From Mesoplasma syrphidae (lineage in GTDB: Bacteria; Bacillota_I; Bacilli_A; Mycoplasmatales; Mycoplasmataceae), in the NCBI RefSeq assembly GCF_002843565.1, contig NZ_CP025257.1, positions 620,001-684,000 on the forward strand: a stretch of DNA of 64,000 nucleotides, written 5' to 3'. Both the position numbers and the translations under genes were made by a program. Below the pieces are notes generated by a model that had not been told where the DNA came from, made no database searches, and was given only the letters and a program-made list of their open reading frames with translations. Position 1 is the stretch's first letter; every line of letters begins with the position of its first letter. Shown here in pieces: positions 8,347 to 20,499 of this stretch.

Positions 8347-10113
8347 CTATAATTCCCTATTTTGTAGATAATCCATAAGCTGGCTAGTTAGCTTTTTATT
8401 TTTGAGAACTTTATTCAATTCTTCAGATGTTGCAGCTTTCATATCTGAAATCGTGTTAAAGCCTTTGAATAGCTCCTGAAGGCGTTTTTTACCCATTCCT
8501 GGAATAGATTCAAACTCACTTCTTAAAAAAGATGTATTTTGTTTTTTTCTAAATCCTGATTTGGCATATTCATCAACTCGAAGTTGAATTGATGCCAAAA
8601 AATTATATAACTTTACATTTGATTTAATAACTATTTTATTTTCATCAGTATCAAGCAAATATTCAGTTTTATGATAGTTATCTTTAACTAAGCCAATTAC
8701 TGGAATTTTCAAGTTTAGTAGTTCTATCTGTTCTTTGGCGGCATGAACTTGAATTATTCCACCATCCATAATAATTAAGTCAGGAAAATCTCGTTTTTCA
8801 ACTAGTGCTTTTTGATAACGACGGTAAATCATATTTTTTAAACGCTCATAGTCTGAAGGTTGTTCGATTTCAATATTATACTTTCTAAAATCATTGCGTG
8901 AAGGCTTGCCATCTTTGTAAACAACACAACTTCCAGTTACAAATTCATTTCCAATGTTTGATATGTCAAACATTTCAATATGATAAGGATATTTTTCAAG
9001 TCCTAAAATACTTTGAAGTTCTTCAAGAAGCAGCACTTCATTATTTGCAAATGATTGCGAATTAAGTTTTGTTTTAATCATTGTCTCTTTAGCATTATTT
9101 TCAGCCAATTCCAATAATGTCTTTTCAATATTTGCTAAAGGATGAGTACTAATGCTTTTAATATTTTCTCTTAGATTTTCAAAATCCATTTCCTGTGGAA
9201 TGATAATTTGGTTAGGCAGCATATTTCGATCATAAATTTGATTAATATAGTTTGATAATAATTCACTTGTATCTTGTTCATAATAGTCTTGAATGTGTTC
9301 ATCTTTAAACAGTAGTTTTCCAAGACGATAGAATAATGTAACAAAAACAATTTTATCATCATCAATTAAGTAAGTAATCACATCACGATTTTTATCATCT
9401 CTTAGTTCAACAGTTTGTTTAGTTGTAATAAAATTCAAACTATTAAGTTGTTCTTTAATTCTTTGAGCTTCTTCAAATTGCAAATTGTCAGCAGCAGCTT
9501 GCATCTTTTGCTTTAGACTATTTTCAACTTCTTTCACATCACCTTTAAAAAATTTATCTACTTTTCTAATTTGGTGCTGATAATAACTATAATCAACAAC
9601 TTTGAAACAAGCTCCTGAACACTGATTTATATGATAATATAAACACGGTTTATTTAGGTTTCCTTTACAGCGACGTAATGGAAACAAGCGTTTTAGTGTA
9701 ATCAAAATTTCTCGAGCGTTTGAACCTTGAGGTAATGGTCCGTAGCTTCGCAATGCTTTTTTATCATACTTACGAATATACTTATATTGTGGATCAGATT
9801 CATTAGTAATAATAATATATGGATAACTTTTATCATCGTTTAATAAAACATTAAATCGTGGTCGATATTTTTTAATTAAATTTTCTTCTAAAACCAAAGC
9901 CTCTTTTTCATTATTAACTACAAAGTAATCAAGGTTAGTAATTTCTCGAACTAGTCGAGTCGTTTTTATATTATGTGCTCGATTAAAATATGAAGCAACT
10001 CTGCGTTTTAATCGCTTTGCTTTACCAACATAAATAACTTGATTTTCCTTGTTGTAGTATATATAGCAGCCTGGTTTGTCAGGGAGATTTTTAATTTTTG
10101 CTTCTAAATTCAT
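8347..10113 (-). CDS. uvrC: excinuclease ABC subunit C
   Basis: A 588-residue nuclease that makes both incisions in nucleotide excision repair with UvrA and UvrB. Domain order is: N-terminal GIY-YIG nuclease (PGCYIYYNKENQVIYVGKA), a Cys-containing segment around RRCKGNLNKPCLYYHINQC, the UVR motif (LQFEEAQRIKEQL at about 215), the UvrC RNase H-like core with FDISNIGNEFVTGSCVVY and LIIMDGGIIQ, and a C-terminal helix-hairpin-helix pair (FESIPGMGKKRLQELF). The length is typical. There is no internal UGA. Neither uvrA nor uvrB is in the window. It follows ftsK but is separated from it by a terminator. Confidence 0.96.
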   Translation of the reverse strand: MNLEAKIKNLPDKPGCYIYYNKENQVIYVGKAKRLKRRVASYFNRAHNIKTTRLVREITNLDYFVVNNEKEALVLEENLIKKYRPRFNVLLNDDKSYPYIIITNESDPQYKYIRKYDKKALRSYGPLPQGSNAREILITLKRLFPLRRCKGNLNKPCLYYHINQCSGACFKVVDYSYYQHQIRKVDKFFKGDVKEVENSLKQKMQAAADNLQFEEAQRIKEQLNSLNFITTKQTVELRDDKNRDVITYLIDDDKIVFVTLFYRLGKLLFKDEHIQDYYEQDTSELLSNYINQIYDRNMLPNQIIIPQEMDFENLRENIKSISTHPLANIEKTLLELAENNAKETMIKTKLNSQSFANNEVLLLEELQSILGLEKYPYHIEMFDISNIGNEFVTGSCVVYKDGKPSRNDFRKYNIEIEQPSDYERLKNMIYRRYQKALVEKRDFPDLIIMDGGIIQVHAAKEQIELLNLKIPVIGLVKDNYHKTEYLLDTDENKIVIKSNVKLYNFLASIQLRVDEYAKSGFRKKQNTSFLRSEFESIPGMGKKRLQELFKGFNTISDMKAATSEELNKVLKNKKLTSQLMDYLQNREL

Positions 10114-10155
10114 TTTATTTCCCCTTTTAAAGATTTTATTCCATTTAAAAAAAAC

Positions 10156-10179
10156 AAAAAAGATGACAACATCTTTTTT
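10156..10179 (-). terminator. intrinsic terminator after ftsK
   Basis: Ten-base arms AAAAAAGATG and CATCTTTTTT flank a four-base loop. The hairpin overlaps the ftsK stop codon by one base and continues into a T run on the minus strand. Confidence 0.8.
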
Positions 10180-13100
10180 TATTTTTCAACTAATACTTCC
10201 CGAGGTTTTGAACCATTTTGTGGTCCAATAATTCCGTTTGCTTCTAAATCATCAATAATATTGGCAGCTCGATTATATCCCAAATTAAACTTTCTCTGAA
10301 TTAACGATGTTGATGCTTTACGTTGCTCAATTACAAAGGCCTTAACTTCTTCAAACATATCATCAGCTTCGCCGTTGCCTGTGGCAGCACTGCCCGAAGC
10401 CAAGTTTTGTTTATCAAATGAGTTTTCATAACTAACAGTTTGTTCTTTAATTGCGTGAGCAACAATATCATCAATTTCTTCATCTGACATATACGCTCCC
10501 TGAGCGCGAATTAACTCAGATGAACCTGGTGGCATGAATAACATATCTCCACGACCTAATAATTTTTCAGCTCCAATCGAATCTAAAATTGTTCGTGAAT
10601 CAGTTCCAGTTGTTACTGCAAAAGCAATTCTTGTAGGAATATTTGTTTTAATAGTTCCAGTAATAACATCTACGGACGGACGTTGTGTTGCCACTATTAA
10701 ATGAATTCCAGCAGCACGTGCCATTTGCGTAATTCTCATAATTGATTCTTCAACATCTTTGCGACTACCTGTCATCATTAAATCTGCAAGTTCATCAATA
10801 ATTACAACCAAAAATGGCAATTTTCTACGTCCAGTTACTCGACTATTGTAACCTTCAATATTTCTAACACCCTCATCCATGAATAATTCATAACGACGTT
10901 CCATTTCCAAAACAATCATTTTCAAAGCATTAGCTGCTTGTTTCATATCAGAAATAACGGGCGCTAGCATATGAGGAATTTTTGTATAAACAGATAATTC
11001 CACTTTTTTAGGATCAATCATTAAAAACTTGACTTCATTTGGCTTAGCTCTTAACAAAATTGAACAAATTAAGGTATTAATCATAACTGATTTTCCAGAA
11101 CCAGTTGATCCAGCTACAAGTAAATGTGGCATTTTATTTAATTCAGCAGTTAGGGGTTCTCCCAAAACATTTTTTCCTAAAACAAATAGCAATTTGGAAT
11201 TTGCTTTTTCCTTTGGAATTGATTCAATAATTTCTTTCATTGAAACCATTTCAGATGTCTGATTAGCTATCTCAATTCCCACTAAGTTTTTTCCTTGAAT
11301 TGGTGCTTCCAAACGGATGTTTTGGCTCGCCAGAGCAAGTTTCAAATCATTCTCCAAAGCGGTAATACTGTTAACCTTAGTTCCATGCTCTGGTTGAACT
11401 TCAAACTTTGTCACTGAAGGTCCAATAATTGTATTAATAACTTTCGCTTTAACTCCAAATTGGTCAAAAGTTTCGTTAATTGCTAAAGTTTTCAATGCTG
11501 CAATTTCTTTATTGGCACGTTCTTTTGCATAGTCATGCTCTATTTGCTGAAGAATATCACTTGATGGCAATTTATAATTACGATTAAGTATTGGTTCTTC
11601 AATTGTTGTTGCTTCCAGATTATCATCTTCAATTTCAGGTAATTCAATGACCTTAGCAATTTTGGGCTCTTCAACTTTAATTACGTCTTCAATTATTTTT
11701 TCAATCGAATTGGAACTAGATTTACTTGAAGTTATCTTTTCAACATTTTTAGTTGAAGTTGATTCAGTATATAGGGAATCAAAAAACTCTGTATCACTTA
11801 AAAAATCATTTACTGACTCTTGAGCTGCTATTTTTGTAGACTCTAAATCAATAATAGCATCCAATTCGTTATTTATTTGTTTTGGTTCATCCACTATTAC
11901 TTCTGGTTTTGGTTCAGCAACTAGTCGGTCTTTTTCATAAGTCTTAGTTAAAAATGAATCAACAACAATTGGAGTTGCAGCTTCTCGTGCTAAACGTCGC
12001 TCTTTTAGCTTAGCTAAAATTTCGTCATCATCACTTAAATATTTGGTTTCCAGTTTTGGTTTGTTAATTTCTTTCTTAGAATCGTTGCTTATTATATTTT
12101 TGGCATATGAACCTTGCATGCCTAAATCGTCATCTTCAAAAATACTATCCAATTCAGTCAAGTTAGCAATTGTTGGATCTTCATCATACTTTTCAAAATT
12201 ATCATCAATTTCAATTTCTTCTAAAAATAAATCAGGTTTAGATTGTTTATGATAAGAAGGCAATTGAATAGTCAAATCAGATTCAATAATTGATGCTTCA
12301 ATATCAGAATTCTTGTCAAAAACATTTAATGAGTTTCAACCATTATGAATAAGCACAGGTTTTTCCTTACTTATAGTCCCTTCATCGATTTTAGTAACTT
12401 CCAAATTTCGAAGGCGAACTCCAGTTTTGTTGGGATTGTTTAAGGATTTTAGTGACAAAATACGCAATCCTTTCCCTTTACGATATTGGGGTTTTTTTAG
12501 TAAATAAATAGGATCACCAGTCAAAATTCATGATATATCTAAAAATAAGAAAACACTAATTAAAATATATGACACTGGAATTGATAAATACATGAAAGTT
12601 CCTGTTAGTAAAGTTCCTGCAATCCCTCCTCCAGAATATAAATTAAAATATCCTTTTGGATTAATAAATCAATCCAAAGTTTCACTATAAAAACCAGCTT
12701 CAAAAATCGAATGACTTTTTCATTCCGTAAAATAAGTATCAAAAACAGCCAAAAATGAATTTCTCTGTCAAATTTTGTCAAAGTGATAATCTTCAATTGG
12801 ATTGTAAGCTAAATTAGTTGTTAGAATTAAAGAAATTAGCCAACAGCATAACATTACGGTTGCCAAAATCATTGCTAAAAAGCGCTTTTTAAATTTAAAG
12901 CGAATTCCAGCATAAATGCAAATATCAATTAACATTAATAGCAAATAAACGGGATACTTAAATCATCCAAAAAGGAAATTAAAGAAAACATCATCAAAAA
13001 ATTGCCCGATGATAGTAATTCTTCCCAACGAAAATAAAGTAAAAACAAACAGTATTAATCCTGAAACTACTCAGGCAATTGAATCTTGCTTATACTTTTT

Positions 13101-13190
13101 TTTAATTGCACTAAATGCAACTGTACGTTCATCGTTAAATGTATGATGGGCGATTACTTTATCATTGCGCTTTAAACTGCTATTTGCCAT
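10179..13190 (-). CDS. ftsK: DNA translocase FtsK/SpoIIIE
   Basis: A 1003-residue membrane-bound DNA pump for chromosome segregation at division. The N-terminal ~240 residues hold four or five membrane segments rich in UGA Trp codons, then an acidic linker (about 300-540). The motor domain follows, with FEVQPEHGTKV, Walker A GSTGSGKS, FLMIDPKKVELS, Walker B VVIIDELADLMM and RIAFAVTTGTDSRTIL. The C-terminal gamma winged helix includes STSLIQRKFNLGYNRAANI, which would read KOPS-like DNA sequences. At least five in-frame UGA codons in the membrane part must be Trp. The start at 13190 has AGGAGG upstream. The linker is longer than in minimal mycoplasma FtsK proteins. Confidence 0.95.
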
Positions 13191-13219
13191 TTTTGCCTCC
13201 TTTTATTGCCTATTAATAA

Positions 13220-13225
13220 ATTATA
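13220..13225 (-). promoter_or_regulatory. -10 element for ftsK
   Basis: A minus-strand TATAAT lies 29 bases before the ftsK start, just after the oppA terminator. No clear -35 is visible. Confidence 0.5.
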
Positions 13226-13242
13226 CTAAAATTCTTAAAATA

Positions 13243-13262
13243 AAAAAAAGGCAAAGCCTTTT
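13243..13262 (-). terminator. intrinsic terminator after oppA
   Basis: The arms AAAAGGC and GCCTTTT flank a three-base loop, and a run of eight T follows on the minus strand. It ends the opp operon 14 bases beyond the oppA stop. Confidence 0.85.
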
Positions 13263-13275
13263 AATTTATATATAC

Positions 13276-15993
13276 TTAAGCTTTTTTAACTAATTTTCCA
13301 GAATTTTTTGAATATTCTCACAATGCTGATGCATATTTTGGATCCTTTGCTTCGAATAATTCTTTTTCCTTTTTATAAACTTCCTTGTTCATTAAAGACT
13401 TAGTCATTTTTGCACCAAATAAACGGTATTGACTACTTCCAGAAGGAAAGGCTGCTCTAGTAAACGGATTGGTATATGATAAGTACATTGTTGTTGGTCC
13501 TGTTGGGACATACAACGGCAAAATCATATTTGAATTAAAGATCACATTATACTCTGCTTGCGCAAATTGATCATAACGTGGTTTATATTCACCAATTAAA
13601 TCGGCTGCTTGAACATCATTTGTATATGTTTCTAATGCTGCTTTTAATTCTTCAAAATATTCAGACTTACCAGATTTTGTTAAATATTCAGTTGGCTCCA
13701 AACTAACTTCTTTTTGCTTTGTATTTGATAATTTAAAATATTTTGAAAACCTTTGATAACTTCCATACTCTCCACCATAGATTAATGTATGTAAAAAGTT
13801 GTAGGGATCATTATAATCAGGTGTTCATCCACCAACCATAAAGTCATAAGCTCCTTTAGTTCTTAAAGTTATATAGTTAGCTGAATCTGTTGACTTAATT
13901 TCTTGAATATCAATTGGATTACCTGCAACTGCATTAAATGAACCTGTCATATTTAATATAGCTTTATTTGTAGTAGAACTAGTATTCCCATTGGTTAATA
14001 TTTTAAAAGTAACCTTTTCATTTCCTGTTACTTTTTTAATATCTTTACGAACTTGTTCTTGGAAAATAGCAATTTTAGTAGCTTCATATTTAGTATATGC
14101 ACCCTGAGAAACTGCTGCCTCAACTGATCCTGCGGCTTGAATCTCTTCGCTCTGTTTCACTAAAATTTCTTTAAACTTTGGAGCAATGGTTTTATCATCA
14201 TCGGCTTTTTCAATTGCATTTAAGGCTAGCAAGTCATTTCTTCTAAAAGCGTCATAACTATCAGTTACATTTTTGCTAAAATTATAAGTCAAATTAAATT
14301 TTTCTTCATCTTCACTAATACCGGGCTGAACATTATTAGCTGATTCTTTCATTTTGTCAACATAAAGGTCGGCCACGCGATCAGTATAGTCAACTGTCTC
14401 GTTATTTTCATTTTTATAAGTTGCAAATCCTGAACCAGTGTAAATGTTCTTTAATAATTTAGAAATTTGGTTTCCGCTTTGATCTACATTATTATCCTTT
14501 GTATCCATTGCGTCAGAATAATACTTAGCTAGTTGAGTTCTCTCCATTAAATAAGCCAAATATGCTCTAACTGAATTTTGAGACAAGGCTAATGAAGAAT
14601 CTGCAATTGTACTATTTCCAGTTTCATAGTTGTAGTTGTATAGTAAGAAAAATGAGTTTGTATTAGGCTTTTTAATATCATGAGCTCCCTCAAAAACGGG
14701 ATTATTAAAATCATCACCAACATATTTAGTTCATCCTGAAAAATCAGTTGGTGAAATTGCAACTTCACTAACATCTCCTGCTTCAAAAAACAATCTTGGC
14801 TTAGAAACATCAACATTTCCGACAAATGAATAAATTTGTTTTTTAATATATGCTTTATCTTTATTAAAGTAATATGGATTAGCTTTTAAACTAATTACAG
14901 TACTTGGTCCATATTCATCAACAACATATCCCCCAGATGATCAAATATTTTTGTATGATTCACCGTAAGTATAGCTTGAATTTTTATGACCATAGTTAAC
15001 AGATGTTGGTGGCATAGGAGCTAATGATAAAAATCCTGCTATTGATTCAAAATATGGAGCTGGTTTTTGTAAGCGTATTGTCAGGTTGTAACCTTCAGCC
15101 TCTTCAGAGCCTTCGACGTTAATTTTAGTTTTTTCTGTTTTACCGTCAATAACGGGAGACGCTTTAATGATTCCCCCTTTTATCATAGATTCAATGACAT
15201 ACTCTTGGTAATCCTTGTCATTTAATTGGGAGTTAGTAATTATCTTGTTCACAATTGGTTGACTAATTTTTCCTGATGAATCACTAAATGTTGTTTTTCA
15301 ATCAAAACTAGCTTTTTCTTCACCAGCTCATTCATTTTCACGATTATTGCCTTCGTCTAATCAATTACCATAAGCAACATTATAATACATAATTGCTGAA
15401 TCAATTGCTTTGGATACACGAACATTTGTTTGAGGAGCAGTTTCTTCTCCTTTAGGTTTATTATTGTCAAAATTTTCTGGATAATCTTTGATCAATTTAT
15501 CAATGAATTCAACAATTTCATTTCCTTCAGCAATAATTGTTGCTCAAGAACCAGTTGTTTCTGACTGATTTCTTGGATTAAGAACAAATCTAAAAGCATC
15601 GTAAAAACCTTTTCCGCCAATTTGTCCCTTTTGTTCATAAGTATTATTATCTTTTAATCCTGTTCATTGTGCTTCGTCACGAACGTTAAAATATCATTCA
15701 ACAGATTTCTCATCATGGCCTCATCACTGAGCTAAACTTCCCTCAAATTGGTCATACGCATTTGGAGTAATTAAAGTATCTTGAAGTTGAGATAAAATGA
15801 TGGCATCTTCGTTTTGCATTGTTGATCCAGTTGATCAAGAAGTCATTGGGAATTTAAAAGTTCCTCTAAAAACTTCTGTGTTAACACTTCTAGCCAACAA
15901 TTTAGCATTCGTAATTGGCCCACAAGAAACAACAGCTGTAGAAGCTGATGAAACAATCGTAATAGCCATTAAACTAACTAATAATTTTTTCAT
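13276..15993 (-). CDS. oppA: oligopeptide ABC transporter substrate-binding lipoprotein OppA
   Basis: A 905-residue surface lipoprotein, the peptide-capturing component of the Opp importer. The N-terminus is MKKLLVSLMAITIVSSA followed by a hydrophobic stretch and a lipobox ending VVSC, with Cys24 as the lipidation site. The extracellular part is large, as in other mollicute OppA proteins, and contains LPLYVPTGPTTMYLSYTNPF near the C-terminus and a YDFMVGGWTPDYNDP-like segment typical of family 5 solute-binding proteins. Many UGA Trp codons break it in the standard code. It has a strong AAGGAG site and lies 31 bases after oppF. It is last in oppB-C-D-F-A. Sequence identity to a specific OppA was not tested; the call rests on operon position and general form. 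Confidence 0.88.
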
Positions 15994-16024
15994 AATAAAT
16001 CTCCTTCTTTTAATACTTTTTTAA

Positions 16025-17893
16025 TTATTTTTTACTTTGCGTTTTTTTAAATTTAGCATACTCAGTTTTATATTTTTTTAGTTCACGTTCATTTGCATAA
16101 ACAAAATGCCCGTTAGCAACTTCAACTCATTTAGGGAAATCAGTTATATAGTCAGCATGTTCAAGTTCTGGCTCATATTTATAATGTATCTTGTTTTTTT
16201 CTTGCTCAGGATCGGGTAATGGAACTGCACTTAGCAATGACTTTGTGTATGGATGTAATGGATTATAGAACAACTCATCAGCATCAGCCAATTCAACAAT
16301 ATCACCACGGTAAATAACAGCGATTCTATTAGCAACAAATCTTACAACACTTAAGTCATGAGCAATAAAAACATAAGTTAACTCAAACTCTTTTTGGAAT
16401 TTAGCCAGTAAGTTCATAACTTGAGCTCGAATTGATACGTCCAAAGCTGAAATTGGTTCATCGGCTACAATAAAACTTGGTTTCATAACTAATGCACGAG
16501 CGATTCCAATTCGTTGACGTTGACCCCCTGAAAATTCATGTGGGTAACGTGATAGATGTTCTGGAAGCATTCCTACAGTTGTTAATAAATTTAGAATTAA
16601 AAACTTTTTAACTTGTGAATATTTTACATTTTTAATAGTAATATGTTCTTCAACTGGTTTATCTTGATTAAATCATTCAACATAAGCTTCAGCTGCTTGT
16701 TCATTTTTATATAACTCTGGAAAATTATCCAAACCTTCAGCAATAATTTCTTCAACAGCCATACGATCATTTAAAGATGACGCTGGATCTTGGAAAATCA
16801 TTTGCATTGCTTTTTTAAGATTATGTTTATCACGAGCATTTGGCAATTTGAAATTATCTGCTTTATTAATTTCTTTTTGAATATGCGGTAATTTTAATAG
16901 CTCCTGCATTTCTGTTAGTTCTTTAACTAATAGAGTGTTATTTTTAACTGTATTAGAAATAATACGACGTTCAATTGTTTTAATATGTTGCTTTCTTGAT
17001 TTGCCAGTTGATGATAAGTCCAAATTAAAGTAATGAGTTTTTTTAGCAACGTCTACCAAAGCAGAAATTGCCTTATGATGTTGAACAATAACTTCCAATT
17101 CTTTTCCTAGGTCATTAAAGAATTTAGTTACAGATGTATATTTACCTTCAATAACTGATCTACGAATAGCCTTCATTTTTTCTAAAGTCTGATAAATTTT
17201 ATTTTCCAAATCTTTAACACCTAAAATTAATTCGTGAGTTTCACGTTGATATTTAACAACTGCTTTTTCCAACTTAACATCAACATTTGTATATTCTGAA
17301 ATAGCATCAACAAATTGCATAGTTTTTTCCTGAATACGAATAATTTTTAACAATCTTTTCAAATTGTCTTTAACTGATTCTGCAACATAATTTAAATTAG
17401 CATCTCTTTTTGTTGAAACAATTTTTGTTGTTTTTAAATTTGTTCCTTCTGGAATGATTCGATTAATTCCATCTGAGTATTCTCTAACTTCTTTAGTTTT
17501 AAAATCATAGTATTTTGATTCAACATATTTATGGTAAACACGTTTAAATTCTTCAACATAATCATTTAAGCGATTTGTTGTTGTATTTTGATTTATTTTC
17601 ATAATTTTAATATTACGTTCAATTGCTAAATTTAGTTTATTTAAATCTGGTGGAGTTCCATAGGCTACTCGACTGTTAAAATAAATTGTTCCATCCGATA
17701 CAGGTTGAATTCCCATAATCGCACGTCCTACAGTAGTCTTCCCAGAACCAGATTCACCCACTAGACCAAAAGTTTCACCTTTATAAACGTCAAAACTAAC
17801 TCCTTTTACAGCTTTAACTTTACGACGCCCTGTTCCAAATTCAATCAATAAGTCACGAACTTCAACGATTGCTTGTTGTTTTTTATTTTTCAT
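16025..17893 (-). CDS. oppF: oligopeptide ABC transporter ATP-binding protein OppF with a large insert
   Basis: A 622-residue ATPase of the Opp importer, nearly twice the ~330 of bacterial OppF. Walker A is GESGSGKT at 46-53, while the Q loop ([10 protein letters not shown], Gln368) is some 320 residues later, where about 50 is normal. The extra ~270 residues are Lys/Asn/Glu-rich and probably helical. The rest is canonical: signature [16 protein letters not shown], Walker [14 protein letters not shown]-loop [10 protein letters not shown], and the Opp C-terminal [13 protein letters not shown] motif. Inserts at this point are known in Opp proteins of Spiroplasma and mycoplasma relatives. AGGTGA precedes the ATG, which sits three bases after the oppD stop. 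Confidence 0.93.
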
Positions 17894-17896
17894 AAC

Positions 17897-19456
17897 TTAT
17901 TCACCTACCTTTGCTTCACTAACAGCTTCACGTAAACGACTTAGCTGTTTTGGCTTTTCAATTTTTGGAGAACGTGGATCTAATAATCATGTCTTAGCTC
18001 CATGAGATGGACTAACCTCAAACATTGGTGGTTCAAGTTCATAATCAATTGCCATCGCAAAATCATTACGAGGGGCAAATGGGTCTCCCTTTATTTCATT
18101 AAATAATGATGGTGGAGTTCCTGAAATTGAATACAGGTCTTCACCCTTATTTCCTAATTGTGGTAATGAAGATAATAATGCTCATGTATATGGATGTCTA
18201 GCATCAAAGAAAATATCATTTGTTGTTCCATATTCAATAATTTGACCAGCATAAACAACTGCCACACGATCAGCGATATTTGCAACAACTCCCAAATCAT
18301 GAGTAATAAAAATAACTGTCAAATTGTATTCCTTTTTTAACTGTTTAATTAAATCCAAAATTTGTGCCTGAATGGTTACATCTAAAGCTGTAGTTGGCTC
18401 ATCACAAATCAAAATTTTGGGTTTACATGCTAAGGCAACTGCAATTACAATACGTTGACGCATTCCCCCTGAGTATTTACCAGGAATATCTTTGAAACGC
18501 TTTTCAGCATTTGGAATTCCCACTTTTTTCATCAACTCAATAGCTTCTTGTTTAGCTTCAATAAAACTCATTTTTTGGTGAGCTCTCAAAACTTCAGTAA
18601 TTTGATATCCCACACTTAATAAAGGATTTAGCGAAGTCATTGGGTCTTGAAAAATTGTTGCAATAGTTCCCCCACGCAACTTTTTCAAGTTTTTGTTAGC
18701 TTGAGTTTTATTTTTCAATGCTGACTGATTTTGGAATGTTCAAATTTCCAATAGCAAATTAACCTCTTGAGAGTCAATTGCAATTTTGTCATTTACCTTA
18801 TGAAGAATTTCTTGTAACAATATTTCAAATTCAGTCAAGTATTCTTCATTTTTTAAATAATCAAGAGCATTTTCAATCATAGTTTTTTCTAGAAAGTTTA
18901 CACCTTCTGGAGTTGCAATTTCTTTCATAATTGGACGCATTTTTTTACGTGTGCGACGTGAAAGACGATTAAATGACGCCATTTCTTGATAGGCATTTTC
19001 AATTTCTCTTGTTAGATTATCAATTTCAATTTGTGAATTAATAGCATCAATATTCATTTCGATTTGTTTAGTTAAAATTCCAATTTTAGTTTTAGCTTCT
19101 TTAATACGCAAATTATTGTAACTTTTGATACTTTTACGTGCTTCAGAAGTTAATGCTCCCTTATGAAATTTGATTAGGTTGATTTCATCTTTGAAAGCTG
19201 TTTTTGGATCATTTTTTGAATCTTCATTTGGATAATACATAATTGAACCATTAGCAATATAACCATTTGACTCTAACATGTTTGTTAATGTTTTAGTTAA
19301 CACTGATTTTCCTGATCCTGATTCTCCAACAATTGCGACTGTTTCTCCATCATAAATATCAAAAGAAATATTACGGATTGATGTCAGCATTTTTGATCGA
19401 ACTCTAAATTTTACAACTATATCTTTTAACGAAAGTATCTTTCTGTTATTTTCCAT
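17897..19456 (-). CDS. oppD: oligopeptide ABC transporter ATP-binding protein OppD with an insert
   Basis: A 519-residue ATPase that pairs with OppF. Walker A is GESGSGKS (44-51); the Q loop ATIFQDPMTSLNPL has Gln at about 270, so roughly 170 residues are inserted between them, mostly charged and helical. The signature is KYSGGMRQRIVIAVAL, Walker B ILICDEPTTALD and the H-loop VIFITHDLGVV. The C-terminal zone has RHPYTWALLSSLP and the ISGTPPSLFNEIKGDPFAPRN-type OppD motif that in other bacteria contains a Cys cluster (absent here). AAGGAG lies before the start. A UGA Trp joins the two parts of the ORF at about residues 239-246 and after HPYT. Confidence 0.93.
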
Positions 19457-19480
19457 AATATTTCTCCTTTTCTTAATGAT

Positions 19481-20482
19481 TTATCTATGGTTTTTAGGGT
19501 CTAATGAGTCGGCAAATACTTTAGCAACAACGAAGAAAATAATTGATACTGTTGTTGTTAAAATTAGCGGAATGATAATTAAATGTGGATAATTTTGTCA
19601 TAAAGTTCCTGCCATAACTTCATTTAAAATTTGTCCTAATGAAGTTTGTTTTCTACCTTCAATAAATCCAAATCCCAAAAATGTTAATGACGCATCAATT
19701 GAAATTGCATTGGGAATTGCAAACGTTCCAGATTGAATAATCACTGGTAAAATTTTTGGCATAATATTTTTTTGGATAATTCTTCCAGAACTACTTCCTA
19801 AAGAAATTGAAGCAGTATTATAATCGGTATTTTTAACTAGCATAATTTGAACTCTAACTGTTGTTGCAATCGCAATTCAAGCTTGAATTGATACCCCTAA
19901 TATAACAGGTCAATACCCCGGCTTAATAATGAAAATAATGAATAATAATAAAATTAGTTGAGGAACCAAAGTTAAAATATTTGTCAACTGTACAAAAAAG
20001 ATATCAGTTTTTTTGAAATATCCTCAAATTGATCCAATAAAGATCCCTACCGCTAATTGAATTGAAGCCAAAATGAAAGCAAATAATAAAGTTGTTCGCA
20101 TTCCTGCTCACATTTTAACTCAAAGATCTTCTCCCTCAACTCCCAAACCAAATCAGTAACCTCAAGTTGGAGCATGAGGACGACTTGATCCAATAATTGG
20201 ATTTGAAGGATCAGCCAGATTTGGTTTTTCCAATGGCGTTGCTTCCAATCCTCAAGGAACCACAATTGCCAAAATAATAAAAGTTATCAAAATTGCAATT
20301 GCAATTAAGAAAGTTGGAGATTTAAATAGTAGTTTTCCAACAGACTTTCAATAGCTATAAGGCTTTGATGCCAAATGCTCACTTTCTGAACTTTGAGCAC
20401 CAACAATAGTAAATAGCGATGAGTCTATTTCGTCAAAGTTAACATGATTTTCTCTAACAAACTTTTCTTTATTGATTTCCAT
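19481..20482 (-). CDS. oppC: oligopeptide ABC transporter permease OppC
   Basis: A 333-residue inner-membrane permease. The N-terminal cytosolic stretch of ~50 residues is followed by six predicted membrane segments. The conserved permease region includes the TASISLGSSSGRIIQKNIMP coupling-helix area (the EAA-type loop) and IDASLTFLGFGF, typical of OppC/DppC. Several Trp codons are UGA, including a QNYPHL-adjacent Trp near the C-terminus. The start has AAAGGAGA. It lies 24 bases before oppD. Confidence 0.93.
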
Positions 20483-20499
20483 AAATAAACTCTCCTTTT

